Shown: piece after piece, positions 28,012-37,424 of the stretch
How positions within the stretch are numbered: position 1 is the first letter of the stretch
Layout of the letters: each line of letters starts with the position of its first letter
Assembly (NCBI GenBank): GCA_001515945.1
Contig: LOER01000025.1
Location: 1-64,000 of the forward strand
DNA length: 64,000 nt
Source: Desulfitibacter sp. BRH_c19
GTDB lineage: Bacteria; Bacillota; DSM-16504; Desulfitibacterales; Desulfitibacteraceae
Reading direction: 5' to 3'
Position numbers and translations under genes: made by a program
The notes under the pieces: generated by a model
What the model was told of the DNA's origin: nothing
What the model saw: only the letters and a program-made list of their open reading frames with translations
Databases searched by the model: none

Positions 28012-29325
28012 ATGAAAAATATATTCAAAGTTGGTTGGGTTCTTTGTGTTATTCTTATATTAATCTCTAGTTTTCCCATACTGGCACAAGAAACTTCTCC
28101 GGTATACATAGTGCCAGTTAAAGGGACTATAGATGGTGGAACCCAGACATTTATTAACAGAGCATATGATGAAGCTGCAGAGAATAATGCCGCTGTTGTC
28201 TTGCTGGAAATAGATACTCCAGGAGGACTTGTGTGGTCAGCAGTTGAAATAAGAAATACCATACATCGATCTCAAATACCCACCATAGCGTATGTTGAAG
28301 AAGGTGCAATTTCAGCTGGAGCTTTAATTGCATTGGTATCCGATACTCTTGTTATGGCTCCCGGTAGCACCATGGGAGCAGCAGAACCCCAAGTAGGTGG
28401 CGAATTAGCTGATGCTAAGACATTATCATACTGGGTTGGACAGTTAGAGGCAGCAGCAGAGGAAAATGGAAGAGATGAGCTTATTGCAAGGGCAATGGCA
28501 GATGCCGAATTGGAAATACCCGGTGTTGTAGAAAAAGGGGAATTACTAACATTGACTCCCCAAAGAGCCTTAGAACTTGGAATGATTGATGATATATTGC
28601 CTAGCCGTCAGGATGTTCTTGAGCAATATGGCTATGCAGATAATCCTACAGTAGAATTAGAACCTGAGTTTGCTGAATTGTTTGTTCGCTGGATTACCAA
28701 TCCTTATTTTAGTACATTCTTATTAACTATTGGAATTGCAGGTCTTGTTTTGGAAATATTCACCGTAGGATTTGGAGTAGCAGGTACAATAGGATTGGCT
28801 TCATTAAGTTTATATTTCATGGGTCATATTTTAGCAGGAATAACAGGGTTTGAAGCAGTTCTCTTGTTTATTCTTGGGGTTATTCTTTTAGCTGTAGAAG
28901 CGTTAATTATTCCTGGCTTTGGTTTAGCTGGTATTGGAGGAGTTATAGCACTAATCGCAGGCATCATTATTGCTTCCCCTACAGTTAACCATGGAGTTAC
29001 ATCCCTTGTAGTAGCAATAATAGGAACAGGTATCTTACTAGCTATAAGTGTGAAATTCTTGCCGACTAGGAATGTATGGAAACGGTTAATACTAGGTGAT
29101 AGACAGGTGAGCGAAGAAGGCTATAATGCACCTACCATTGAACTGAAAGATCTTATAGGTTTAGAAGGTGTAGCCTTGTCACCACTACGCCCATCAGGCG
29201 CTGTGAAAATTGGTGATAAAAGAGTAGATGTGGTTACTGAAGGTGGTTTTATTCCTTCGGGTTCAACGGTAAAGATAATCAGAGTAGAAGGAACCAGAGT
29301 TATTGTCGATAGACAGGATTCTTAG
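28012..29325 (+). CDS. nfeD: NfeD long-form membrane protein with ClpP-class protease domain
   Basis: A 437-residue protein with a signal peptide (residues 1-25), a ClpP-like serine protease domain (about 30-215), four or five membrane segments (about 230-350), and a C-terminal OB-fold NfeD domain. The protease domain has EIDTPGGLVWSA and EEGAISAGALIALVSD with the serine, then GSTMGAAEP. Characterised relatives (PH1510) use a Ser-Lys pair to cut hydrophobic stretches, for example in stomatin. It is followed by floA, the usual NfeD-flotillin pair. The last codons and stop (CAGGATTCTTAG) coincide with one copy of a repeat word that recurs at 29479 and 39002. Confidence 0.93.
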   Translation: MKNIFKVGWVLCVILILISSFPILAQETSPVYIVPVKGTIDGGTQTFINRAYDEAAENNAAVVLLEIDTPGGLVWSAVEIRNTIHRSQIPTIAYVEEGAISAGALIALVSDTLVMAPGSTMGAAEPQVGGELADAKTLSYWVGQLEAAAEENGRDELIARAMADAELEIPGVVEKGELLTLTPQRALELGMIDDILPSRQDVLEQYGYADNPTVELEPEFAELFVRWITNPYFSTFLLTIGIAGLVLEIFTVGFGVAGTIGLASLSLYFMGHILAGITGFEAVLLFILGVILLAVEALIIPGFGLAGIGGVIALIAGIIIASPTVNHGVTSLVVAIIGTGILLAISVKFLPTRNVWKRLILGDRQVSEEGYNAPTIELKDLIGLEGVALSPLRPSGAVKIGDKRVDVVTEGGFIPSGSTVKIIRVEGTRVIVDRQDS

Positions 29326-29490
29326 CGTCAGATGGAGGTTTCCATACATCTGCGGTTAGAAACCGTTATCCACGCTAGTAACACTTATGAACTTGTTCAT
29401 TAGTGTTCAGTATGTGCATAGCTGGATGTACCGCCACTTAGTCAGATTTATGTCTTAGGGGCGGTAGTCATTGGGCAAACAGGATTCTTA
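29313..29490 (+). repeat. Structured intergenic element E1 (between nfeD and floA)
   Basis: It is flanked by two copies of ACAGGATTCTTA (29313-29324 and 29479-29490). Inside are an outer stem TAGCGT/ACGCTA (29323-29328 with 29372-29377) enclosing hairpins CAGATG/CATCTG and CGGTT/AACCG, then a perfect 12-bp hairpin (29380-29407), then ACCGCC/GGCGGT (29430-29435 with 29460-29465). TTAGAAACCGTTATCCA (29356-29372), GCCACTTA and GCGGTAGTCAT recur in element E2. Confidence 0.7.
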
Positions 29491-29509
29491 AATTTAGGAG
29501 GTATATATT

Positions 29510-30511
29510 ATGTTTGATTTTGTAGCTGTAAGTAGTTTAATATTTTTTGTATTAATTTTTGTTTTTGTTGCTTTTCTATTTACTTTTATTCCGATTGGGC
29601 TTTGGATCTCAGCTTTAGCTGCAGGTGTAAAGATAGGTATTATGACCCTAGTCGGGATGAGATTAAGAAGGGTTGTTCCAAGTAGAATAGTTGGGCCTCT
29701 TATCAAAGCTGAAAAAGCTGGCTTAGAAACTGGAGCTAACAAACTTGAAGCCCATTATCTAGCAGGAGGTAATGTTGACAGGGTGATTGATGCATTAATT
29801 GCTGCAGAAAGGGCAAACATTCCTTTGCCTTTTGAAAGAGCTGCAGCTATTGATTTGGCAGGTAGAAATGTACTGGAAGCGGTACAAATGAGTGTAAACC
29901 CAAAGGTTATTGAAACTCCTTCTATTTCGGCAGTTGCCAAGGATGGTATTGAAGTCAGGGTTAAAGCAAGAGTAACAGTTAGGGCCAACATTGAAAGACT
30001 TGTTGGTGGTGCAGGTGAAGAAACTATTATTGCTCGTGTTGGGGAAGGTATTGTTACTACTGTTGGTTCAGCCGCTAATCATAAGGCAGTCCTTGAGAAC
30101 CCAGATTTAATTTCCCGTACGGTATTAGAAAAGGGACTTGATTCAGGTACAGCTTTTGAAATCCTATCAATTGATATTGCGGATGTAGACGTCGGTAGAA
30201 ACATAGGTGCTACTTTACAAACAGATCAAGCTGAAGCTGACAAAAAAGTAGGTCAAGCAAAAGCTGAAGAGAGAAGAGCAATGGCGGTTGCCAAAGAGCA
30301 AGAACAAAGAGCAGCTGTTCAAGAAATGAGAGCTAAAGTTGTTGAAGCAGAAGCAGAAGTGCCAAAAGCAATGGCTCAGGCACTAAGAGAAGGAAACATG
30401 GGAGTAATGGATTATTTTAATATGAAAAATATTGTTTCTGATACAGATATGAGAGATGCCATTTCCAAAGGATCAAATAGTGATAGGAATAATAAAGATT
30501 TAACCAAATAA
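29510..30511 (+). CDS. floA: Flotillin-like protein FloA
   Basis: A 333-residue protein with one N-terminal membrane hairpin (about residues 8-45), an SPFH/PHB-like region rich in [20 protein letters not shown], and a C-terminal coiled coil of EA-rich repeats ([20 protein letters not shown]). This matches FloA/YqfA (UPF0365), which builds membrane microdomains controlling fluidity, signalling and secretion. AGGAGG precedes the ATG by about eight bases. It follows nfeD, as in many Firmicutes, with the structured repeat E1 inserted between them. Confidence 0.96.
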   Translation: MFDFVAVSSLIFFVLIFVFVAFLFTFIPIGLWISALAAGVKIGIMTLVGMRLRRVVPSRIVGPLIKAEKAGLETGANKLEAHYLAGGNVDRVIDALIAAERANIPLPFERAAAIDLAGRNVLEAVQMSVNPKVIETPSISAVAKDGIEVRVKARVTVRANIERLVGGAGEETIIARVGEGIVTTVGSAANHKAVLENPDLISRTVLEKGLDSGTAFEILSIDIADVDVGRNIGATLQTDQAEADKKVGQAKAEERRAMAVAKEQEQRAAVQEMRAKVVEAEAEVPKAMAQALREGNMGVMDYFNMKNIVSDTDMRDAISKGSNSDRNNKDLTK

Positions 30512-30530
30512 TCCTAGGAGGTGACTCTTT

Positions 30531-30998
30531 GTGGATATTCTGTGGATTATAATATTCATTCTTTACATGGCGTATCGTGCCTTTTCAGAGTCACAGAAAA
30601 AACAGGCTCGGGCACAAAGAAGAAGAGTAGTAACTACTGAAGACCCTGGTACAAGGCACTATAGATATGAAGAGGTTAAGCCCCACCAGGAGGTTCCCTG
30701 GGATTTTGATCCAGACCAATATAAACAAGAAACGGTAAAATCCTACGAAGTTAAGCTGGAAGAAGTTCAACCAGCAAATGAGATGAACAGATACCAGAAG
30801 CAACTTCATAAGGTAGGATATAGAGGAGAAGATAAGTCAAAAAGAAAAGCGGATAAGTTGGAAAAGGCATCCATAGAAGACAGAGAAGAATCCTCATCTA
30901 ATGGATGGAATTTTGACTTAGATAGCCGATCTCTTGTGAATGCTGTTATCATGTCAGAGGTCTTGCAACCTCCCAGATCAAAAAGACCCATAAGATAA
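30531..30998 (+). CDS. Hypothetical membrane-anchored protein after floA
   Basis: A 155-residue protein with one N-terminal membrane segment (MDILWIIIFILYMAYRAF), then a highly charged, low-complexity linker, ending in a compact SLVNAVIMSEVLQPPRSKRP motif. I recognise no named domain. The C-terminal 'IMSE-L-PPR-KRP' pattern looks like a short conserved functional peptide, because it is much less polar than the linker. The GTG start has AGGAGGTG eight bases upstream, 19 bp after floA, so it is co-transcribed with nfeD-floA. A terminator follows directly. Confidence 0.75.
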   Translation: MDILWIIIFILYMAYRAFSESQKKQARAQRRRVVTTEDPGTRHYRYEEVKPHQEVPWDFDPDQYKQETVKSYEVKLEEVQPANEMNRYQKQLHKVGYRGEDKSKRKADKLEKASIEDREESSSNGWNFDLDSRSLVNAVIMSEVLQPPRSKRPIR

Positions 30999-31007
30999 TT
31001 ATTAAAA

Positions 31008-31034
31008 AAGTTGCCTTAACAGGCGACTTTTTTT
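31008..31034 (+). terminator. Terminator of the nfeD-floA unit
   Basis: AAGTTGCC (31008-31015) pairs with GGCGACTT (31022-31029), preceded by A residues and followed by TTTTT. Confidence 0.88.
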
Positions 31035-31122
31035 GCTTCACTACTATATATAAAATATATAGTTATTTTTATAATTACTCTTCTTTTTACTGCATAGATT
31101 TAATAAGAGGAGGGGGTGCCCA

Positions 31123-31419
31123 TTGAGTAAAAACGATAATTCTAAAAAACCAAGGAACAAATTGAGAGAAACATTAGCCGATACCTTGGATTTACCAAAG
31201 GAAATCATTATGGATATACCAAAACTAACTTTGATTGGCAACAATGAAATTACTATTGAAAGTCATAAAGGTGTAATTCAATATTCAAGTGAAAGAATAC
31301 GTATAAGCATAACTGGTGGGGAGTTAATTATTGATGGTAGGGGATTAATAATTAATTCCATTTTACCTGAAGAAATAACTATTTACGGGGAAATCTCACA
31401 AGTATCATTTGAGGATTAA
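31123..31419 (+). CDS. yqfC: Sporulation protein YqfC
   Basis: A 98-residue protein with LADTLDLPKEIIMDIPKLTL and NEITIESHKGVIQYSSERIR. This is the YqfC/YabP family of small proteins made in the mother cell during sporulation, usually encoded before yqfD. The TTG start at 31123 follows GAGGAGGGGG. YabP-like proteins assist spore coat or envelope assembly; the exact activity is unknown. It lies 75 bp before yqfD on the same strand. Confidence 0.93.
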   Translation: MSKNDNSKKPRNKLRETLADTLDLPKEIIMDIPKLTLIGNNEITIESHKGVIQYSSERIRISITGGELIIDGRGLIINSILPEEITIYGEISQVSFED

Positions 31420-31494
31420 GATAACCAGTAACTAACCAAGGGTAATTAACCAAGGGGATGGTTTTCGTGCTTTTTGAGCAAAGGGGGGCGAATA

Positions 31495-32721
31495 ATGCAG
31501 CTAAAAAAGCTTTTATTATTTATATTTGGTTATGTTGTAATTATGATAGAAGGACCTGTTGAAAGATTTATTAACTTAAGCATTAGCAAGGGCATAACTC
31601 TTAGAGATTTAAAAAGTTTTTCTGCAACAAAGATACAGTTTAAAATACCACTCCATGATTTTTGGGCCATACGGTCTATTGTTAGGCAAACTAGCTCTAA
31701 GATAAAAATATTAGACAAGAGGGGATTGCCTTTTTATTGGAGTAGAATAAAGAAGAGAAAATTATTAATCATAGGAAGTATGATATTTGTAGCAACCATG
31801 TATATATTATCTAGCTTTGTGTGGTTTCTTGATGTACATAGTCACGAAGAATTAGTTTTAATAGAAAAGGATCAGATAATAGAGATTGCTGATAAGTCAG
31901 GATTAAGGGCTGGTATTTATAAAAGAAGTATTGACGTGGAAGAAGTTGAAAGAAAAATAATTTCTCAAATCCCAGAAATATCATGGGTAGGATTAGAATT
32001 TCAAGGAACTAAAGTACGAATTGAAGTTGTGGAAAGAAAATTACCCAGGGAAGAATATCTGGATAAGGATCCTAAGCATTTAATAGCAACCAAGGATGGA
32101 ATAATTCAAGAAATCCTAGTATTAATGGGTCAACCCCTTATTCAGGTTGGAGATACAGTAGAAAAGGGGCAAATGCTTATTTCTGGAGTAATAATTCCCC
32201 AAATTATAGATGAGCAAGAAGAAACTCAAGAAGAAATTATACCTCAAGAACTAAAAAAGGTAAGAGCAAAGGGCATAGTAAGGGCAAGAGTGTGGTATGA
32301 AGGACAGGGCAGCGCTAATTTAGAGGAAACAATAAAACATAGAACAGGTGCTACAGAAAGGGCTTATTATATAAATCTACCTGATAGAAAAATAGTGTTT
32401 AAAGGGTCATTAGATAGCAAGTTTAAGAACTTTGAGACTGAAACTAAAATCAAAAAGCCTCCTAAATTACCCTACTTTGAAATACCTGGTGAAATTGTAG
32501 TAGTTACATATCATGAAGTAGATATAGAAAAGAAAATTTATAAAAAGGAAGAGGCCATATCTCTGATCCAAAAAAAAGTGTTGGAAAACCTCAATATCTC
32601 AAAGGGAGCAAAAATAGTGGATCAAGAAATAGAGCTTTTACTGGAAACAGACCAAAAAGTTGTGGTAAAATTAGTAGTTGAGACAATAGAAGATATTGGC
32701 AAGCTGGTGCCTGTGGAATAA
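31495..32721 (+). CDS. yqfD: Sporulation protein YqfD
   Basis: A 408-residue protein whose N-terminus (YVVIMIEGPVERFINLSISK) and following region match YqfD of the stage IV sporulation family. One membrane segment lies at about residues 86-108 (LLIIGSMIFVATMYILSSFV), followed by a large extracytoplasmic domain with EISWVGLEFQGTKVRIEVVE, which resembles a POTRA-like/FtsQ-like fold. It is produced in the mother cell; its loss blocks sporulation around stage IV in relatives. The ATG at 31495 follows AGGGGGGCG; upstream in-frame codons back to 31474 lack a ribosome site. Confidence 0.93.
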   Translation: MQLKKLLLFIFGYVVIMIEGPVERFINLSISKGITLRDLKSFSATKIQFKIPLHDFWAIRSIVRQTSSKIKILDKRGLPFYWSRIKKRKLLIIGSMIFVATMYILSSFVWFLDVHSHEELVLIEKDQIIEIADKSGLRAGIYKRSIDVEEVERKIISQIPEISWVGLEFQGTKVRIEVVERKLPREEYLDKDPKHLIATKDGIIQEILVLMGQPLIQVGDTVEKGQMLISGVIIPQIIDEQEETQEEIIPQELKKVRAKGIVRARVWYEGQGSANLEETIKHRTGATERAYYINLPDRKIVFKGSLDSKFKNFETETKIKKPPKLPYFEIPGEIVVVTYHEVDIEKKIYKKEEAISLIQKKVLENLNISKGAKIVDQEIELLLETDQKVVVKLVVETIEDIGKLVPVE

Positions 32722-32846
32722 CCATGGAAAAACATTGTTATTGAAGGTTAAAAATAAACCGTATATAATATAATATGATATATAAGATTATATATATCTT
32801 TGTATTGATTGAATATTATTTATTCTTATTAGGAGGATTTAGAGTA

Positions 32847-33818
32847 TTGTCACAAACTACAGAAATCAGAATAACATTACCTGGAAACGGTGAGGAAATA
32901 AGTGTCCTAGGAAAAAATGATGAAAACCTTAGATTTATTGCAAAGCATTCTCCAGTAAAGATTGTAGCTAGAGGAAATGAATTGAGTATCTCAGGCCAGA
33001 AACAAGATGTTATTAAGGCTGAAAATCTATTTAACCAGTTAATCAAACTAGTGTCTAAGGGAAACCAGGTTAATATTCCAACTATAAATTACACAATGAA
33101 GCAATTAGCTACTATGAGCGAATCTGATAGGCAAATAAGTGATATTCTTGCTGAGGTAATTTCAATTACAGCAAGGGGTAAACAGGTTAAGGCTAAGACA
33201 ATTGGTCAGTATGACTATATCAGGGCAATTAAAGACTATGATATGGTATTTGGAATTGGGCCGGCTGGGACTGGCAAGACTTATCTTGCGGTAGTTATGG
33301 CTGTGGAAGCCCTAAGAAATAAGCTTGTCCAGAGGATTGTCCTTGTTAGACCTGCTGTAGAGGCTGGGGAAAAGCTTGGCTTTTTGCCTGGGGATTTGCA
33401 GGACAAGGTTAATCCATATTTGCGACCACTCTATGATGGTTTATATGATATATTAGGGGTAGAAACCGCGTCTAAGTATATGGAAAAAGAAGTAATTGAG
33501 GTAGCACCTCTTGCTTATATGAGGGGAAGAACATTAGAGGATTCTTTTATCATCTTAGATGAGGCCCAAAACACTACTCCCGATCAGATGAAAATGTTTT
33601 TAACAAGGATTGGCTTCGGTTCCAAGGCAGTAATTACTGGAGATATAACTCAGGTTGATTTGCCAAAGGGAAATGTATCTGGTTTAATAAATGTACAAGG
33701 AGTCTTGAATAATGTAGAAGGTATAAGTTTTAAATACTTTACTGAACAAGACGTTGTCAGACATCCGCTTGTTCAAAAAATTATTTTAGCTTATGAAAGG
33801 GAACACAAAGAGGATTAA
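32847..33818 (+). CDS. phoH: PhoH-family ATPase
   Basis: A 323-residue protein with an N-terminal KH-like domain and the PhoH P-loop (VFGIGPAGTGKTYLAVVMAV), Walker B (FIILDEAQNTTPDQMKMFLT) and RIGFGSKAVITGDITQVDLP. PhoH/PhoL-type proteins are ATPases or RNA helicase-like factors linked to ybeY and ribosome maturation. The TTG at 32847 follows AGGAGG by ten bases; the longer frame from 32775 would add a hydrophobic leader without a ribosome site. It leads the phoH-pgpH-ybeY-dgkA run. Confidence 0.95.
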   Translation: MSQTTEIRITLPGNGEEISVLGKNDENLRFIAKHSPVKIVARGNELSISGQKQDVIKAENLFNQLIKLVSKGNQVNIPTINYTMKQLATMSESDRQISDILAEVISITARGKQVKAKTIGQYDYIRAIKDYDMVFGIGPAGTGKTYLAVVMAVEALRNKLVQRIVLVRPAVEAGEKLGFLPGDLQDKVNPYLRPLYDGLYDILGVETASKYMEKEVIEVAPLAYMRGRTLEDSFIILDEAQNTTPDQMKMFLTRIGFGSKAVITGDITQVDLPKGNVSGLINVQGVLNNVEGISFKYFTEQDVVRHPLVQKIILAYEREHKED

Positions 33819-33831
33819 GTAGGTGGTTAAA

Positions 33832-35997
33832 ATGCTAAAAGCTAAGGTAATAAAAGAATATATAAGGGATTTATATAATAAGGTATTCAAGAATATTTCA
33901 CAGAAAAGAATTTTTTGGGGAGTAATATTTTCTTTTGCTCTAATGCTAGTCTTAGGAATGTCTGTTATGCCTGAACAGGTTAACGTTCAGGAAGGACAAC
34001 CTAGTCCAAAGGATTTTGAGGCTCCAAGGAACATTACTTTTGAGAGTCAGGTTCTTACTTCTATAAAAAGACAAGAGGCAGCTGATAAAGTAGAGGATAT
34101 TTATCGAACTGAGGAAAATGTTCTTCTGCAAATACAGGAAGATATAAATGCTCATTTTTCTATAGTACAGAATACTAGAAACAATGAAGATATTGAAATA
34201 GACGAGAAAAGAGAATTATTAAAATCTGAGCTAGGATTTGGTTTGGAGGATAAAGCATATAATGAAATTCTTTCTATGAGTGATTCACAACTGGAAAGAA
34301 TCCAAAATGAAATAAATCAAATTGTTAGGCAATATATGCTTCCAGGCGTCCTTACTGCAGACATAGAGCTTACAAAAAAGAATATTCAAGGTGCGATTAC
34401 TCTCTTAAATGTTGATCCAGCATCCAAGGGCTTTTTAACTGCTATCTTAGAATATACTGAATTCAGGGGAAATAGAATCTATGATCCTATATCAACTAAC
34501 GAATTAAGAGAAAAGGCTGTTGAAAGAGTTGAACCTGTTATTGTTCAACTTACAAAAAATCAAAAAATAGTTGGTAAAGGCGAGATTATAACAACAGAGC
34601 ATCTAGAGGCCTTAGAAAGGCTAGGAGTTCTCACATCATCTAGTACAGCACTACCCTTACTTGGGGTGGTTTTACTTGTTTCAATTTTTTGCGGATCAAT
34701 TATCATGTATCTTTACCAGTATCGGCCTAATATACTTGAAAATGAATCATTGATAGTCCTTTTAGGTCTTTTGGTAATCAGTACCTTATTAATCTCCAAT
34801 GCTGTTACATCCATTAATATAGGTATTAATGCTGAGTTTTCAACCTTAGTTGCCTATGCAGCGCCTGTAGCTGCAGGTTCAATGTTAATAGCAATTTTGT
34901 TCGACGGGAAGTTTTCAATGTTCATCACTACTCTATTAGCTATTCTCATTGGGATTATGAATGGCCTGGAGCTTCAGTTTGCCTTAGTAGCATTTGTTGG
35001 AGGGGCTACTGGAATTTATAGTGTGTCAAAATTAAGTCAGAGATCTGACTTGGTTAAGGCTAGCATCTATATTGTAGGAGCAAATGTAATAACCATTTTA
35101 GCTCTTGGCTTAATGTTGAATTATTCACTACCAATGGTTTCTATTTCAATACTTCTTGGTATAACAAATGGAATTCTTTCTTCTGTTCTTACCATTGGAA
35201 CATTGCCCTTTTGGGAGACAGCATTTAAGATTACAACTTCCGTTAAACTTTTAGAACTATCAAATCCAAATCAACCGTTGCTAAGAAGACTTCTTCTTGA
35301 AGCCCCTGGCACTTATCACCATAGCGTAGTCGTAGGCAATATGGCCGAAGCTGCCGCAGATGCAGTTGGTGCTGATACGCTTCTGACAAGGGTAGGAGCA
35401 AACTATCATGATATTGGAAAAGTTAAAAGACCGTACTTTTTCATTGAAAATCAGCTTACAAGGGAAAACCCTCATGATAAACTAGCCCCAACTTTGAGCA
35501 CTTTAATAATAACAGCTCACATTAAAGATGGGATTGAACTTGCCAAGGAGCATGGATTGCCTGAAAGTATAATAGAGATTATTTGTCAGCATCATGGCAA
35601 ATCCGTAATTTCTTTTTTCTATCATAAGGCCAAGGAAGGTAGTCAAGGAGAAGTATGCCAAGAAGATGATTTTAGATATGACAACCCAAAACCAAGGACA
35701 AAAGAGGCAGCAATTGTGATGCTTGCCGATAGTATTGAAGCTGGAGTTAGGTCCATTCAGAAACCTACTCCCAACAAGATAGAAACCTTTGTCACAAAGG
35801 TAATCAAGGATAAACTGGAAGATGGCCAGCTTGGAGAATGTGATTTAACTTTTAAAGAGTTGGATATCATAGCGCAATCATTTGTAAAAATATTAACTGG
35901 TATTTTTCACTCAAGAATTGAATATCCAGAAAATGTATTGAAGGAAATGGAAAGGGGAAAAAACAATGGAGGCGTATGTAAACAATCAGCAGGATAA
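33832..35997 (+). CDS. pgpH: Cyclic-di-AMP phosphodiesterase PgpH (7TM-HD)
   Basis: A protein of about 721 residues. One membrane segment (about 22-42) is followed by an external 7TMR-HDED domain, seven membrane segments (about 270-455) and a cytosolic HD domain. The HD metal-site residues are in GTYHHSVVVGNMAEAA, NYHDIGKVKRP and CQHHGKSVISFFYHKA. PgpH hydrolyses c-di-AMP, controlling osmotic and wall homeostasis. The ATG at 33832 follows AGGTGG. It overlaps ybeY by 32 bases, implying coupled translation. Confidence 0.94.
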   Translation: MLKAKVIKEYIRDLYNKVFKNISQKRIFWGVIFSFALMLVLGMSVMPEQVNVQEGQPSPKDFEAPRNITFESQVLTSIKRQEAADKVEDIYRTEENVLLQIQEDINAHFSIVQNTRNNEDIEIDEKRELLKSELGFGLEDKAYNEILSMSDSQLERIQNEINQIVRQYMLPGVLTADIELTKKNIQGAITLLNVDPASKGFLTAILEYTEFRGNRIYDPISTNELREKAVERVEPVIVQLTKNQKIVGKGEIITTEHLEALERLGVLTSSSTALPLLGVVLLVSIFCGSIIMYLYQYRPNILENESLIVLLGLLVISTLLISNAVTSINIGINAEFSTLVAYAAPVAAGSMLIAILFDGKFSMFITTLLAILIGIMNGLELQFALVAFVGGATGIYSVSKLSQRSDLVKASIYIVGANVITILALGLMLNYSLPMVSISILLGITNGILSSVLTIGTLPFWETAFKITTSVKLLELSNPNQPLLRRLLLEAPGTYHHSVVVGNMAEAAADAVGADTLLTRVGANYHDIGKVKRPYFFIENQLTRENPHDKLAPTLSTLIITAHIKDGIELAKEHGLPESIIEIICQHHGKSVISFFYHKAKEGSQGEVCQEDDFRYDNPKPRTKEAAIVMLADSIEAGVRSIQKPTPNKIETFVTKVIKDKLEDGQLGECDLTFKELDIIAQSFVKILTGIFHSRIEYPENVLKEMERGKNNGGVCKQSAG

Positions 35998-36415
35998 AAT
36001 CACCGTTGAGCAATCTTTAATAATTGTTTTGGAGGATGTAATAAAATTTGTCCTTAATAAAGAGACAATAAAGGATTATGAGATTGGGGTTACACTTGTT
36101 GATGACACCTATATTCAAGAGCTAAATAGCAAATATAGAGGAAAAGAAATGCCAACTGACGTTCTTTCATTTCCCCTTACTGACGAAGATGAATTAGATG
36201 GTGATACATTTGTTGTGGGAGATGTAGTTATTTCTCTGGAGACTGCAGAGAGACAATCATCTGAATATGGACATTCACTATTGAGAGAAACAGTATACTT
36301 GCTGATACATGGTATCTATCATATTCTAGGATATACCCATGATGATGTCGAAAAGAAGAAGGCTATGAGAGCTAAAGAAGAAGATATATTAAAACATTTC
36401 AACGTTTTGAGGTAA
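35966..36415 (+). CDS. ybeY: Endoribonuclease YbeY
   Basis: A 149-residue protein with the zinc motif HGIYHILGYTHDD (H-x3-H-x5-H) and the upstream PTDVLSFPLTDEDE strand that identify YbeY. It acts in 16S rRNA 3'-end maturation and ribosome quality control. The ATG at 35966 lies inside the last codons of pgpH with AAAGGGG upstream. Its neighbours phoH and era are typical functional partners. Confidence 0.97.
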   Translation: MEAYVNNQQDKITVEQSLIIVLEDVIKFVLNKETIKDYEIGVTLVDDTYIQELNSKYRGKEMPTDVLSFPLTDEDELDGDTFVVGDVVISLETAERQSSEYGHSLLRETVYLLIHGIYHILGYTHDDVEKKKAMRAKEEDILKHFNVLR

Positions 36416-36418
36416 AGT

Positions 36419-36787
36419 ATGTTAAATAAACTTGCTCTGAGCTTTTATTTTGCCATATCTGGAATACGTTACGCAGTCAAAACCCAAAGAAATATGAAGA
36501 TACACATCTTTGCACTAATTCTGGTTATAGGAGCGGGATTATGGTTAGATTTGTCTGCAATTGAGTGGTCAATAGTCTTGGTGATGGCTGGACTTGTAAT
36601 CATTTCAGAAATGTTAAATACTGCCATAGAGGCCCTTGTAGATATGGAAACCCAAGAGTACCACCCCCTAGCAAAAACAGCCAAGGATGTGGCAGCAGGA
36701 GCTGTTTTAATTGCAAGTATTATTTCCATAATCATTGGGTTATTTATTTTTGGTTCCAAATTATTGGATAAAGTCGGTATTATATAG
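36419..36787 (+). CDS. dgkA: Diacylglycerol/undecaprenol kinase DgkA
   Basis: A 122-residue protein with three membrane segments. Residues RYAVKTQRNMKIHIF and the signature SEMLNTAIEALVDMETQEYH hold the catalytic glutamate, asparagine and glutamates of the prokaryotic kinase. Gram-positive members phosphorylate undecaprenol for wall lipid recycling. It starts four bases after ybeY, so translation is probably coupled. The gene order ybeY-dgkA-cdd-era is conserved in Bacillus; here two extra genes lie between dgkA and cdd. Confidence 0.96.
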   Translation: MLNKLALSFYFAISGIRYAVKTQRNMKIHIFALILVIGAGLWLDLSAIEWSIVLVMAGLVIISEMLNTAIEALVDMETQEYHPLAKTAKDVAAGAVLIASIISIIIGLFIFGSKLLDKVGII

Positions 36788-36800
36788 GAGAAAAGTAATT

Positions 36801-37424
36801 ATGAGTAATATTAAAAAATATTTATTAACAGGGATATTAACTTTACTGCCAACTGCAGCATCAATCTATGTACTGTGGGCAGTAATCCAGTTTATGGATG
36901 GGATTTTCGCTGACCTTTTAGTTTTTGTAATAGGAAAGAAAATCCCGGGTTTAGGTATGATATTGACCCTTGCAGTAATTTTAATTGCAGGTTTTTTAGC
37001 AAGTAATTTCATTGGAAGAGCTTTATTAAGAATTAGTGACCTTATTATCAGTAAAATACCTATTGCAAGTAATATTTACAAAACTGTAAAACAGATAGTA
37101 GATGCCTTTTATTCTGGGGATAAGAAAAGTTTTAAACAGGTAGTTATGATCGAATACCCAAGAAAAGGATTATTTGTATTGGCTTTCTTAACTGGTGATT
37201 CTAAGGGTGAAGTGCAACACAAAACAGATCAGGATGTCGTTAATGTATTCTTGCCAACCACGCCAAATCCAACTTCGGGATTTCTACTTTTTGTACCCAA
37301 AAAGGATGTAGTTTTTTTGGATATGCCAGTTGAGGATGGCTTAAAAATGATAATTTCTGGTGGTGTAGTTGTTCCATCATATCCGGCAGTAAAAGAGTTC
37401 ACGAGAGAAGGTGGCGCAGAGTGA
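36801..37424 (+). CDS. DUF502-family membrane protein
   Basis: A 207-residue protein with two N-terminal membrane segments (about residues 7-29 and 50-75, ILTLAVILIAGFLASNFIGR). A soluble domain follows, holding PIASNIYKTVKQIVDAFYSG, VVMIEYPRKGLFVLAFLTGD and VFLPTTPNPTSGFLLFVPKK. These are hallmarks of DUF502, an uncharacterised family spread among bacteria and plants. The ATG at 36801 has AGGAGAAAAG upstream, 13 bp after dgkA. The stop overlaps the next start (GTGA), so the two are translationally coupled. Confidence 0.9.
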   Translation: MSNIKKYLLTGILTLLPTAASIYVLWAVIQFMDGIFADLLVFVIGKKIPGLGMILTLAVILIAGFLASNFIGRALLRISDLIISKIPIASNIYKTVKQIVDAFYSGDKKSFKQVVMIEYPRKGLFVLAFLTGDSKGEVQHKTDQDVVNVFLPTTPNPTSGFLLFVPKKDVVFLDMPVEDGLKMIISGGVVVPSYPAVKEFTREGGAE

